Of a stretch of 64,000 bases of DNA, positions 1-12,310 are shown one piece after another. Both the position numbers and the translations under genes were made by a program. This DNA comes from Rhexocercosporidium sp. MPI-PUGE-AT-0058 (taxonomy: Eukaryota > Ascomycota > Leotiomycetes > Helotiales). The stretch is taken from contig JAGTJL010000007.1 in the NCBI GenBank assembly GCA_020746875.1, forward strand, positions 496,001 through 560,000, read 5' to 3'. A model generated the notes under the pieces. The model was not told where the DNA came from. It made no database searches and worked only from the letters and a program-made list of their open reading frames with translations. Position 1 is the first letter of the stretch, and each line of letters starts with the position of its first letter.

Positions 1-767
1 GATGAAAGGAGGTGAAGGAGCGGGTGCGGGAAAACAGAAGGTCTAGAGGCATGGAACCCTAATTTTTTGTTACCCCCAGGAGCATTTTCTAAAATTCTCT
101 TGTATGATCTGGGTGTGGTTGAGGAAAAACCCGGCGCCACCCCGCAGTTTGCGTGCCCAACATCATACCAACCCCCGAGCTCGCCTCCATCACTTCAACG
201 GATTGGAATAGGAGTGTATGGTACTGTATCTAGCTTGCTTGAAATAGGAATTTCGAAGTGAACAAATGAATATTTACAATTTGCTCAATGCTTTGGTTAT
301 TACCAATCGTTTTAAGAGGTTCTGCGAGACTTGAGTAGCGGCTTGGTCAGATCTAGGCTCCTCCATATTAATAATATTTTCTATCTCTTCAAATTGAACT
401 ATTCATGATATAGCCACAACTTGGGGTATCTTCGAGTAATTAAGTCAGAGTCGACTAGTTCTCGATCCAGTTTTGACTTTCACGTAGACGCCGAGTACAA
501 GAAAAGCCATCAATTATCACATCTACAGATAAACACACAGTGAAATGAGCCAGCTGACTTGTAGTATACCCTTGAGGACCCTTCAGAACAAGATAAAACA
601 AATTCTGCCCACCAACCCTGACGCCATTGAGCCCAGACATTTACAATTGGGGCATTGTGCGTTGAGTTATTCCAGAAAGCTTCCCATCCAAAGAACATTT
701 ATCACCACCATTCTGCATATTTATTCCATCCACCAAGTTTCGCTACGTGATATTGAACGAGTGCTGG
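1..767. other. No gene recognised
   Basis: I see no family resemblance or convincing splice structure here. An ATG-initiated 98-codon frame on the plus strand (545-841) overlaps the 3' end of the next gene and has no recognisable motif, so it is treated as chance. Confidence 0.5.
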
Positions 768-2069
768 CTAGGGATTGCGATCATTCGAATCGAGATCATA
801 CTCCTGCGCCCAATCTGATATTTGCGCACTCTCAAGCTTGATCGTCAAGGATGTCCATGCTGGCAATGGCGACAGACTAACACTTTTCATTTCACCCTTG
901 GCGTTCCCCTTTGAAACGGCTGCGGCATGGTGAGCTGGTGTGGCGTACCAGCCTTTTCTCACTGGAGCTTGTGCTTCGTACTTGCGAATTGCTTGACGAG
1001 ACTTTTCTTTTCCTATGGTCCGAGTCAATGAGGCGATTCAAGGAAGGAGTAGACGGGCAGTCTTACGCTGCTGAGACGCATCCAAGTCTCTTCCATCGAG
1101 AATCTTTTGCGCCATCGCCTTGTGCTCTGGCATAACCCAGTCCCAATACAAAGCCCACTCGGGGTTCTTCTCCCAGAGCTTGAAGGGGAAATCTTTGAAC
1201 TGTGGCTCCTTTCGCCTACGAATGTTAATCACAATGATCTTTGGCTTTCCGTCGCTGTTTCGAATGAGATTGTCGTTGTCATCTACCATGGCCGAGACGT
1301 TGTCACGGTAGAATCGGCTGGAGAAAGCTTGTCCAGGTACTCTGTAGTCATTGGGGAAGTGTGTCGTCCACAGCATGTACATCTGAGCGTAATTCAAACC
1401 GAGGTCCTCGCAATGATATCGCAGCCAGTGTACCTGCTCCTGCGTGTAAGGCTTGTTTGAGTGAGGTCCAGTCAGCTTCCTCCTCTTCTGCTTCATCTTC
1501 TTCCTTTCGCAATCGTCTGCTTCGACAGAGCTTTCGGACTCCAAAGAAGGCGACGGGGATGTCCACGGGCGGCGCTGAAAGGTTCCGAGATGAGGATATG
1601 AGCTTCGACGGTCGCGGTGATCATGGAGACGACGACGAGGCGAGTGAGATGTTGGGCGAAGGCATCGCCTAACCAGATCGTTCTCACATATTTCTGGGGT
1701 AATCTGTGTCATCTGGGGACCTTGAGCTGGTCGATGGGTTAAGTTGACGAAGGGAGGTAGCTCTGAAGCCAGCTGCATTGGTGGCAACATTGGTAGACCA
1801 CTCTCATGATGATCCCAAATTGTTGAAGTCATGGGTACTTCTCCATCAACTTCCATCGGCTGAGGAGCCGAGCAGCAGGAAGAGTCGCGACTGAATGAGT
1901 AACGAGTTTGTTCTTCCGACTCGGGCCATTGCTCCTCACTATCCGACAATGGAGGAGTTTGTGATGGGTTAAGAAGGCTTGTCAGGTCCATCGGATTGTG
2001 ATTTTGTCGAGAATTCATGTGAATGGCCATCGCCATTGTTGGTGCTGAGCCGGGTTGAGGATCCATCAT
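768..2069 (-). CDS. Conserved fungal protein, nuclear-type, unknown function
   Basis: Two exons, 1067-2069 and 768-1012, joined over a 54-nt intron (GTAAG donor, TTGAC branch, ATAG acceptor) that keeps the frame. The product is 415 aa. The ATG at 2069 is followed by a second ATG, and either could start translation. Residues 1-185 are low-complexity and rich in Pro, Ser and Met. Residues 188-199 are a strong Lys/Arg patch (ERKKMKQKRRKL), a likely nuclear localisation signal. Residues 206-260 form a conserved helical block (YTQEQ, HWLRYHCEDLGLNY, FPNDYRVPG, FSSRFYRDN) that recalls Myb/SANT-like domains of unnamed fungal proteins. The C-terminal exon adds an Arg/Lys-rich helix and an acidic tail. 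A nuclear DNA- or chromatin-binding role is inference. The alternative is an unspliced 343-aa form ending at 1038. Confidence 0.75.
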
Positions 2070-5000
2070 GGTGAGGTACCGTAAGTGAATATGCTCTGAG
2101 AAATCAGGTGGCCGCTCCAGTTGTAAAAATTCCCAATGACAGAGCTATGGTAGAGACTGAAGAAGGTTCTTCAATGGAATTTTCAAGTAAAATAGGCTGG
2201 AGAACCAACACCCTTTAACTGACAGTGTCCTTTAGTACGGATACGACTCAAGACAAAATTTATCCAATGGACTGGGGCTATAACCAGCAGTTATACAAAG
2301 CCTCGGGGACCAGAACCAAACTTCTGGGACTGCTACGGGCAGAACGGCCGTTGGTAACCTGACGCAGAACGTTCTGGATGGAGAGATGGCCTTGGAATGT
2401 GGACAGCGCAAGCCGCAGAGATGCGGGTGAACGAAGGTGCATTGGAAAGTGACAGGCCACGGTGTGGTGTTAGCAGATATGAGCGTATCGTAGTACAATC
2501 TAGATAGAATCGCTGGATCTCACTCGGTACATCTTACCAACACGCCGGGTCGCTAGATATAGGGCAGCTTTCCCTCCAACGATCCCAACGGGGGTTAGAG
2601 AACCATCCCCTTTGGCCAGTTTATCTGCAGGCGGCGAGGGAGTTTTGACGCAAGCCTGGCATGAAAAACCATACCATATTCCTCCACACCAATATTACAG
2701 CGCTCCATGCCCTGCACGTCTCCGTGTCCGGTGCAATGCGTCTCTTGATTCTTGATGACTGAAATACATCTTTTTGAAATAGAAGGATTGGAAATTATTT
2801 TCCACAAATTCCCGGTCTTTTTACGAATTGGACGTGTGAATACTGAAAAACTCGACTCTTGTTAGCACAGAAACATCCAGAAACAGGGCAAGATCGAAGG
2901 GTCCTCTCTACCGCTCATCGTGTGTGACCTGGAAACTGCTGTGCAACCACCACGCATTGCCCCAAATTTCCGGCTTGCTGCAGCTTGGAGCACTCGGTTG
3001 CTGGTCTCGGGTCCATCTGCTCATTCCTATTGGTTGACCAACCACCTGGGACGGGAGGCGCAAGAAGAAGCTCGAATGGTGAGCCTGTCGCATGAATATC
3101 TTATCACGGGATTGGGTCTTCGTCCACCAGAGGATCGTAGACTAGGGCATGAACATGTTTGGCACTTGCGGGACAGGATAAATAAAAACAAAATGATCTT
3201 GGAGCACCAGGATCCCGCTTCGGAGTTGGTGATGAACTTGATGACACTCGGCGCTTGCGGTCAACCTTGGGGAACAACTGTAGCTGCACCTCTGATCAAA
3301 CGAGGCTATGAGCGCCTAGTCTTCCATGCTGTAGCGTTGCACTCGCAAAGCTATATCTGTCCACGGCGGCTGACGGCGGGTGCCCGTTTCAGTGGCCGAG
3401 GCGCAAGTTTATGTTTCATTTCAAGCATAAAGGTAAAAATATGCTTAAGCTTTTGACGAGTGCAATTTCGAGGCAAGAACCAACATTGCTTACGGGAAGG
3501 GAACGGCAAGACGCTCTCGCCTGTCTCGGGGACGGGCAGCTCACAACGAGCCAGCACGGCATGTTTTGTCTATCAAGGCCCCCCCCGTATTCACATCTGC
3601 AAGGCGACAAATTACTTGAATTGAGTTCTGGCGCCAATTGCGGCAAACACTTGAAAGGTGCCACCTCTTCTTCTACCCAACACTGAAAGTAAATTGGACA
3701 AGCCTTGGTTATCCTCGTTTCTAGGTTTCCGGGTAGTCTTGATGATGTTGACGGATTTCCGCGATACGCAAGCCTAACGGTCTGTGCATGACATTTATGC
3801 TCAGAAACACCTCTGTATGCCAACTCGTATACTCTCCAATGGGAACAGACCCATAGATTACGAATATGGCAAAGGCGTCCAGTAGCAGTTCGAAGCAAGG
3901 AATGCTTTGCAAACCCCACTGACGGACTCTTCATTCGCGCCTCTCAGATTGCATCCATTCAGAGCAAAAAATGCGGGGTATGGCCTAAGTCTAGACCCTC
4001 CAAACAACTTTTGAATCCGGCAGGAAACTAGTATTCATGCTTTTTCTCGGGCGGGAAAGGGAAACATGGCTGTCATATGGTCGTGCGTTGGAGCTCCCGT
4101 TATGAAGTAACCATCAAAGTCCGAGGATTTGAAAAAGGAAATACGATATGCGAAATGTTAAGGTAGATTTGCACCAGAAATGCACAACCCTTTTACTGTG
4201 CGGAGGAAGGTCGTACCGTAAATTGACGACTAAACAGACAGAGTTCCACTTTACAGAAATATGCACACAGCAAGCCGGATTGTCTGGCGCGACACCCCTG
4301 GAATATGTATGACATCTCCTGGGCGTCCCTTCGTGCAGCTGTCAGGCCACACATTGCGACCTTAAACACGCGCTCTGGCGCATGCAGGGAGCTCCTCTCT
4401 TCGATCGTTGCGCAATTTTGGGATAGAGGGTGCAAGACTTCTGGCACTAAGCTGCACTTTGGCTTTATGACCGCATGGGTTCATTATTTATTGATTACCA
4501 CACAAATCAGCAGAATCCTGAACGAATAGACTAGACATTGCAGGCATTTTGATCTTTATGGCTGCAAGTGTCATCTCCTCCAGCTGGTCCTCGAAGAGAG
4601 GAACATCAATTTGATTTTTGGCGCGAAGTCAGCCTTACAAACCTCAGCTAGAATGCCGGTTCTGAAACTTGGCGACGGAGCCAGATTTCTCTCTTAGTTG
4701 TTATTTTACCAGCTCTTTGTCTAGTCAGGTCAGCTAGCTGAAGAGTTGTGATATTGTTTTTAAATTGGTTAGACGTCCAGAGTGCATTTTATTCCAATAT
4801 GACAGCTCATGTGACACATGTGACAACTGCTGGAGTACTCTGTGTACAGACGAATATGCTAGAACTTTGTCTGCGAGAGAGGAGTGACATGGCAATCTGA
4901 AGCGATGACTGGGATCTTCAATCTGCAACAGACAAATTCAGGCACGATGGCTCAAGGATCTAGGATTTTAGATTCCAAGAGTTTTTTGGAAAAGCGTGGT

Positions 5001-6388
5001 TTCTATGTTCTGCATGTCATCGGATCTTAGATCGATCGGAATGTGGATCGAAAACCGATGTCGATGATCGAAGTGCGAGTGCGGCAAATTGCTATGACTG
5101 TGTCTTTGCAAATGATAGAGCCACGCTTGAGACGAGAGAAACGAGTTGTCTCTGGTGTGAAAGCTCACGTACATGAGTTGATGACTTAGAATTTTACTTC
5201 AAACTGAACAGAACTCTGAACATTGGCTGAATCATATATTTGGTGACAAGCCATCGATCAGATGTGGCTTATCAAATTATCAATATTCTTCAATACTATC
5301 CCATAAGCTTAATGTATTCAAATCACTTTGCCACTCCATGACTTAACAGAGCATACGCATTACAAACGAAGTCATAAACCTTTGTCTGCTCGACGTCAAA
5401 AGGGTTCGACACAGCCCATAATTGCTTACGTTTCGGGGTTTCTTTCTAGATTTGAGATTTTGAAGGGAATTTGGTGAATTGGAAACAAAAAGAGCAGCTT
5501 CTAGTATTCACCACCATGTCAGATTCAGGTGAAGAAGACTGATACTCTGAAGCGAGCAAAGCAGTAAGGAATTGAGGGATTTGTGACATTTGCCCACTTC
5601 TCGTACCTATTTCGTACTCCAAAGAAACCATTGGAATCTGTCTCTGATCGGAGCACAAAGAGTAGAGGACTAACTAGTAAGAGATAAGAAACTTGGATAT
5701 AGTTATAGTAGGATAAGAGAGTGAATTGGGCTTTTGATAGTGGTGTCTCCTGTGATAGAAATTGGGGAGCCTGGTCAACTAGACTCTCTCTTCTGTTGGT
5801 TTTCTGTTGACGGCGGTAGGATGAGTTATATCATGCGCAGTTTAGACATCACCTAGTCAATTGATCACTGATCTTTCCGGGCGATTCCAACCTAACGATG
5901 TCGATTGTGGGCTCAAGTAGACGAAACCAATCTCGAATGTTTTCAAGTGTGAAGCTTCGATGCTACCCGAGCGGACAACGGACAACGGACAGTGGCCAAT
6001 TTCCGGTAAAATTGGGTAGATTACTCATGCAATCCTACAGAGGATTTCTATGTCTTTGTTCAAACTCTGGATGTATAACATCTTCGCGACCAGAAGAGTG
6101 TACTCCGTTTGAAAGAATGTATAGCCAGTTTCAGTTTCTTGTGTTTTTCGCACGTGAATTTGTAAGTAAATAGAGGGATCGCTTCGCCGCAGGCTAAATG
6201 CACCAGGCAACGACGGGATAAATTTCAGGCTTCTATTCCGTCACAAACAAACGTACAGCCGCGTCGCAATACCGTTTCGAAGATATACCTGTCTGGAAGA
6301 CTATCAGTCAATACCTGGTACCTCTGTGTCATCCCATTTGCACGACCCTTACTGATACCATAGCTAGCAACAGTATCAAGCCGCGAAA
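2070..6388. other. Gene-poor stretch, no gene recognised
   Basis: Several frames of 60-178 codons occur on both strands (for example 2920-3456 plus, with a GTG start, and 3416-3934 minus) and overlap one another. None has a recognisable domain, and I found no splice chain that extends them into a protein. The last hundred bases presumably hold the promoter of the 2EXR gene. Confidence 0.4.
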
Positions 6389-7130
6389 ATGACCTCCCTC
6401 ACCGAATTTCACCTCTTCCCCACCATGCCCAGCGAACTGCGACTCAAGGTGTGGGACACAATCATCCACAACCCTCGAATCGTGGATATAAGCTGCAGGA
6501 AAGGTGTCCGTAACTCAAACCAGCAACACACGCGCTTTGTTGAAGCCTTCCTCTCCAGCACTCCCATTCCTCCAACCTTACACGTCTGTCGAGAATCCCG
6601 GTACGAGGCATTGGCCACCTACAAGACCTACTTCGCGAGCTTTAAATCCAACTACACACCCTACCACACGACCTTGAAAGCACCAAATTACATCTACCTT
6701 GCATTCGACCAGGACACAATCCGATGCAGCGACAACTTGCTGGAATACATTGATGCTGCTGAGACCGAAAGTATCGAGAAGATGATACTAGAGGTGGCAG
6801 ATGCTGGTTACTTCGGGCATTTCAACATGGAGGTTATTGCCAAAATGACACGACTGAGGGAACTTGAACTACATACTTCTGAGGGTCAGATTACAGATTG
6901 GAGAGGTGACAGCGCACAAATTCTTACAAGGGACTTCGAGGGCATGAAGAGGAATAATCCAGGATGGGAGTGTCCACGGGTCCGTATCATAAGCCGCGAG
7001 ACTGGGAAGCAGTTGAAAGTGCTTGAAGCTGGAGCTTTGATTCCGGGCTGGGTTGAAGGGTGAGTTTGCAATACGATCTTGCAAGTTGCTGCTAATCATG
7101 TTTAGAGACCCGAACTCGTTCTTGGACTAA
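6389..7130 (+). CDS. 2EXR domain-containing protein
   Basis: Exon 1 is 6389-7059 and exon 2 is 7106-7130, joined over a 46-nt intron (GTGAGT donor, GCTAATC branch, TTTAG acceptor). Splicing replaces the unspliced stop with the tail GDPNSFLD, giving 231 aa. Residues 7-35 carry the hallmark of the fungal 2EXR family (FHLFPTMPSELRLKVWD), and residues 58-70 carry its second conserved block (PPTLHVCRESRYEAL). The remainder is a mixed alpha/beta region rich in Leu and Glu without further motifs. 2EXR proteins are very numerous in Pezizomycotina and their function is not established. They resemble F-box/LRR-type folds in places, but no F-box partner is visible here. The gene is tail to tail with the bZIP gene, 322 bp apart. 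Confidence 0.9.
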
Positions 7131-7452
7131 AACCAGGCTTCGCAGATTTCTAGTGCTGCTGAATGTATAAGCTTGGGAACGATGGTTTTCCATGTACTAT
7201 GTGTAAAGCAGATTACAGGAATCCTCTCGATCAATAAGACGAATCATGGAAACAAGTGACTTACAAGAGTTAACACATTCTTCTCAACTTAAGCTTGAAG
7301 CTATGAGTGTATTGTTTGCTTTGAAACCGCTCTATTGATTATAAATACGAAGAATACTATCATCCATTAACGCCATCATTCAAGCACGCCTTCCTCCAGC
7401 CTGGGTATTCAGTTTTGCGATTTACCAAGAGAGCGCAAAATTAGGAGGAAAT

Positions 7453-8327
7453 CTAATGACGTTCCATGACAGGATCCAGCCCCAAGCCCGAAGACCACGA
7501 TCCCATCCCGTCCTTAATTGCATAGTTCTCTTGCTTGACAGCAGTCCTTCCGAGTAGCGCTCGATACTTGCCATCCAGATGAGCATACTCTTTCTCTAGC
7601 TCATTGTGCTTTGTCTTTAGGCTGCGAACCTGTTCTTCTAACCACTGGACATGAAGCTTCTGTCGTTCGCGGAATGAGCGCTGCGACTCGCGATTCTGAC
7701 TTCGCCGTCTCTGTGCACACGTTAACTTTTGGCCACTCTTCTCTCAGCCGAGTACTTGTACCTTTAATGCTGATTCACTCAAATGCTTGCGTGAGTAAGG
7801 CGATTTTGACGTCGAGTCAGCTGGCGAGTTAGCTGATGATGGTTCGCAGGATGGTGACTGAGAATAAGAGAGCTCCGTCTTCGGCTCTCCAGCGCCCGGT
7901 TGGGCTACAAGATGCATGTTATTTCCTATGCTTTGAGCCGATGCTTCCCATACCGAGAGCGATAGCTGATGTCGATTAGTCCCGCTCATCTCACGGGCTT
8001 CCAGGTGAACAACTGCTCACCGAAGACTGATCTTCTCTACAGTATACATTAGACTCTGGGAATGTCCGCTCGACTTGCCATGCCTCATAGTCGAATGGGA
8101 CTATGCTCTGGCAGGAAGTCGCCCATCTAGACATTGCATCCGATTGATCCTTTTGGCTTTCATGTCAGTGGCCTGATTATTTTCTTGGAGATGTTTGGCT
8201 AGGTCTCTCTTACCACAGGAGTGAAGATATCCGAGTTGCATGACGAAGTTCCAGTCTGCCAGACTTCATCGATATAATCAAATGATGAGATGTCATCTAT
8301 GTTGTAGTTATATGTTAAATTGGACAT
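7453..8327 (-). CDS. Yap/Pap1-type bZIP transcription factor
   Basis: Four exons (8214-8327, 8021-8149, 7762-7965, 7453-7710) separated by introns of 64, 55 and 51 nt, each with a canonical donor, a CTGAC/CTAAT/TTAAC branch and an AG acceptor. The product is 234 aa. I chose the ATG at 8327 (A at -3) over an in-frame ATG 75 nt upstream (C at -3). Residues 1-25 are acidic and aromatic, activation-like. Residues 80-149 are Ser/Pro-rich. The basic region starts at residue 150 with RRRSQNRESQRSFRER, where N155 and R163 give the N-x7-R signature and NxxxQxxFR is the fungal Pap1/Yap type, with Ser at the usual Ala position. Five leucines follow at exact 7-residue spacing (WLEEQ...ALL), forming the zipper. 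It should bind DNA as a dimer in the nucleus. The Cys-rich redox domains of Yap1/Pap1 are absent, so oxidative-stress sensing cannot be assumed. Confidence 0.9.
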
Positions 8328-9245
8328 GATGCATAAAGTTTTGGGGTACTCAAAATGTTGAAGTTGCACAATCGAAATGAGTGTGGAGTAATCTAACACC
8401 ATCTGCCTGGCGCGAGGGCATGCAATGAGTTATAGATTCTTCTCTATGACGCAGTCTGCAACAAAGGTGTTGCTATGGCGGCTTCAGTCAACAGCACTGG
8501 TTCAACTCACAGAATAGCTGAGTGGTCTTTCAGACCGACCAATCTTAAGCCAGCAACACACATACTTGAAAGAGAAGCCATCGATGATGTGCTGAAACCC
8601 AAGAAATCCAGGTGGTACAGGATATGTTCACCGTCTGCGGTTGACGCTGTCCAATGCTGCTGCTGTGGGCTTGATCGTCTGCCTTCCCTACAAGATGACA
8701 CATCTGTCGGTGTGGCCCAAGTCTTGCGTCCTCTTTGTGCATTGAACACCCTCGACTGGTACAATTTACGCACGACGAACTGCTGCAATTGGTGTGGATT
8801 GGGGTGCTGGAAGTCCGATTAGCCAGAGAGATGAATAAGCTGCCTTGGGGTCGACTTTTCGGATGCATCAAAGTTATACCCAAAGGAGTCATTGCTGACC
8901 CTCGACTAGACTTAGTCCTCATTGGGGTAATGCTCATCCACGCCTTCGATCTGGATATGGACTGCGCTCATCACAGACAACGACAGCATTCCCATACAGT
9001 TTGTTTGGGTTCTTCTATATTACGCTATGCCGAGAAAAGATACTGGTGGTTGATGACTGATTAAGATGCGGCAAGCTCTGTCTGACCTACATGATTTCTT
9101 CCAGACTTTGAAGCACGAATTCCTCTTAACACTTTTGCATCGAGACTGTGACTTCAATGATATCTTTCTGCACAAGAGCCTATCTTCTATGATGTTATTT
9201 GAACAAGTCTTCTAGCACCATCGACTTCTGTCATTCTTTTAAGTC
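8328..9245. other. No intact gene recognised
   Basis: Short frames on both strands overlap heavily and carry no family motif. The stretch lies between the bZIP promoter and the 3' end of a transcription-factor pseudogene and may hold further decayed sequence of the same age. Confidence 0.4.
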
Positions 9246-10905
9246 TCAAAATATACCTATCTGCAGAAATCGGTCGTTGAGCACCTCATCGCAGACACTC
9301 CTTCCGCCGTTGTCACAGGCACTCTCAAGCCAGAAGTACTCTTCAAGAATTTCAACCATATGTTTCCATTCTGATAATTCCAGATTTCCCGACACTACCT
9401 TAATGGTTTGAACGTACTACTCTTTCTACTTTTCCGGAAACAACAATACCGCCCATGATCAAGATCCACAACCGTGTTTTCGGACACAGCTGCCAGTAAG
9501 GATCAAATTTCGAATCTTCTATGACAGTCTTCACCGCCGAAACCAGCCATTTGAAGACTCCTGTAGGAATAGATAGTAACGGCGACACTATAAACTAGGA
9601 CCGCGAGATGAATGGACTCGTACGAGCAGACACTACTGATTTCACCAAATATGAGCTCCTCCCCGCATGATAACGACGTGAGGTGGTGCTAAATACTATT
9701 TCTTCTGAGAATGAAGCTTGCCATGTCTTGGATTGGCTTGGCTCCTCTAGTGTAGCCGTGGATGATCATATTCAAGTCGACCAAGGTTCGAGTAACTTGA
9801 AAGGCGAGCTGGTTGAATCCGAAGTCATTGAGACCATGCAATGCTAGTCCTAGCTTTGTCAACGGAAGCCTCAGTACTCGATCAATTTCGAGCGAGGGCA
9901 AGTCTCTGGCGGCGAGGAGAAGAGGAAAGTGTGGATTACGCAGGTTATGTGTTGCGCCAAAGACTTCTGAGCTGGTAATTCATGTCAGCAGAATTTTGGA
10001 TTGAAGCTACACGAAGTTTATCGTGAATTTCGCGGTAGTTTTTATGCTTACAAGAACAGAACTTGAGCCAATCCTGGCAACTATACGTTTTCCAAGCTAC
10101 CTCGACGAGCGGTTATGGAATGCAATGCCACACTATGTGCCCTAACGTGGCTTTTGCAACCATCCACACCAAGCCACTGGATACTAGTGAGGGTCGAGTT
10201 GAATGGCGACCGAGCTTTGTCTTTCATGTTATTCGCAAGAATCTCAATCTCGTTCGTGCTCAGAGTCAGGATAGTTTAGGATCAAATCATCCAGGGCAGC
10301 TTGCTCATGGTTCTTCATCTCCTCTTTTTCAGAAGCCTTACGGTCTGGACTTTGTGAAAATGTCGAAAGGGATTTTCGAAGCTCAACCTGGGACTTCGGA
10401 GGACGTCCATGTGGACAATTGCTCCAAATTCTGGAGCGTGAATGATGATTAGTCTTTCCCAGGTATTGCGAAGCCAGGTAGTTAGCAACTGTAAATGTAG
10501 ACTGAAACTAGGTCGTAAGACTGCAGTAGCTGAGATTCGAAGTCAACAATGCCATTATCCAGGACGCTTAAGGCGCAAAGGATTGTGACATACAATAGTC
10601 AAACAGATCTGGTACACTGTTGTCCGCACTCACGGCTGAATACGAAACACATCGATTCTACCAGCTCCTAAAAGTGATGTGGGACTGTAAACTAAGGATG
10701 ACGGTGGAGTGGATACTTAATTAGAATACCACCCTCCTGAAGCCATCATGTGGAAGAGAGACATCAAATCGCTATCACCATTTTTACTGTTCGATTTACA
10801 TGGAGTGGATATTGGGAGGAAGCAAGAGATATTAGAGAAGGGGTCTTCGTAGCTGCTTGGAAAGCCGGCAGTATCTTCAGGCGCCACACTTCGAACATCA
10901 GGCAA
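9246..10905 (-). pseudogene. Zn2Cys6-family transcription factor, C-terminal part, degraded
   Basis: The 3' part matches the C-terminal regulatory domain (Fungal_trans_2 type) of fungal Zn(II)2Cys6 factors. Recognisable blocks in order are PLLLAARDLPSLEIDRVLRL, QVTRTLVDLNMIIHGYTRGA, GVFKWLVSAVKTVIEDSKFD, TRLWILIMGGIVVSGKVER and ILEEYFWLESACDNGG. The blocks lie in different frames. An in-frame TAG at 9689-9691 interrupts them (a Q codon in the expected position, and the frame stays open afterwards with HHLTSL). An apparent 2-nt deletion near 9573 precedes the GVFKWL block, and a further frame change lies near 9410. Upstream, exon-like pieces (for example around 10240-10480 and 10717-10905, with plausible GTATGT and TTTACAG splice sites) probably belong to the same gene. 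No Zn2Cys6 finger could be found. The gene is almost certainly non-functional. The 5' limit is uncertain. Confidence 0.7.
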
Positions 10906-12310
10906 TAAGTTGTTTTAAAACAATGTCAGAAGGGCACTTGAAAGTATCGCTTGATACAACAGCTCCTTACGATCTTGAACTTTCTGCAATGATTGCTTCC
11001 GGCGAAAACTTTTCATAGCAGTTGGCCGGATGGCTTTCCTGTTCCGCTGCTTTTCGAAATTCGAGGATGGATTCATGCTAACGAATTGCAGGTTCATATC
11101 TTTCAGTGCTGTTGTTCCAACGCATCGAGCCACCGCTATCTGTGGGAGGGACTCTTGCTGGCCATTTTGTCCAGTTGTCAGGCAGATTTTTCTTTTTGGC
11201 CTCAGGGCTGGCGTCAGGCGAATGATTGTCTTCATACATTGGGCGAAGGGCTCGCCGATGAATTTTTTGACGACTGGACTCCTGTCGCTTTCTTCGAGGC
11301 TGATGTATCGCTGGTCTAATAATCGATCTTTCTTCCAACCATTGCTCGAATCACAATCTTGATAAAATCTTGGTGCCTAATGGTCAGTTTCTCATCAAGT
11401 CGGCGAGGGATATGCAAGTCAGCGGAAAAGCATCCATTCACAGCTACATCCCCAATGCACCTGCATTTAACGCTAGGATTAACTACACCATACTGAATTT
11501 GGTTCATGGTATCCTGGCTCACTACAGCGGAGTGTTTTCGAAAGTACATGAAACTTATGAGGGGGTCTCTCAAATGGACTCCGCTAACGCCAGTTCCAAA
11601 TTTCAATTTAAAGGTACTGAAGCAATTTCAACTTTGATCTTTCCGGTGCAAATCTTTCTGTGTTGCGACTCCAGTCAAGATATTTTCTCTGCGACGAGTT
11701 GAAGTGACCAGCGCCACCTCAAATACAAACACGTTCTTGAATGACTTCCACTTTGCAGCCCCGCAAATTGAAACAAGTAGTAACCAGGAACTCCGAAGTC
11801 GCATGTCTTGGTTCATCGCATGGAATTGGGGTCGAGCTCCGACCAGACTGCCATAATCAACTCTGTCTTGGCAAGGTTGTCTTCAGGCCAATAGCGATTT
11901 CCCCCACCAGCCCAGTTTAGTCAGCCCTGATACGCTCTGTACTTTCATCAAACCAAACTACGACTACAAGGTATCGGTCATGCCGTTATCGTACGATGCC
12001 AAGGCCTAGTTACTCCTTCTCGTCTGTCGACAAGTCTATCACGGTGGGTGAGTCCCATGTGCAATGACCACAACTATCTCTTCCCCCCAGCTTCCAACGC
12101 ACATGGCACATGCTAATTTGAGTCGACTGAGCAACACATGGGGTTTATGTCTCCTCCATGTGTAAATACGGCCGAAATCAGATTACGCGTGGCAGAATTC
12201 TCGACTGGTTGAGTTGTATAGTATTTGCCAGCTAAGCCAGCCACCATGACAACATGGACTGAAAGAGGTATCCCACCTGCGGCATCTTTGGAAGGACTCC
12301 TTCTCGTACC
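10906..12310. other. Minus-strand coding-like fragments, no intact gene
   Basis: On the minus strand, 11000-11340 shows two overlapping coding-like frames, one containing YISLEESDRSPVVKKFIGEP and the other ILEFRKAAEQESHP after an in-frame TAG. A further frame covers 11316-11606. I could not join them into one protein or name a family. They may be an eroded gene of the same age as the neighbouring pseudogenes. Confidence 0.3.

Noticed and set aside
2920..3456. 178-codon frame on the plus strand
   Set aside because: It starts at GTG, the first ATG is 52 codons in, it overlaps a 172-codon frame on the other strand, and the composition shows no domain.
3416..3934. 172-codon ATG frame on the minus strand
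   Set aside because: No family resemblance, the composition is rich in Cys, Arg and Ser as in random frames, and it overlaps another equally weak frame.
8545..8937. 130-codon minus-strand frame next to the transcription-factor pseudogene
   Set aside because: The composition is not protein-like, and it does not continue the recognised domain.
10063..10452. 129-codon plus-strand frame
   Set aside because: It is antisense to exon-like segments with good splice sites on the minus strand, and it has no motif.
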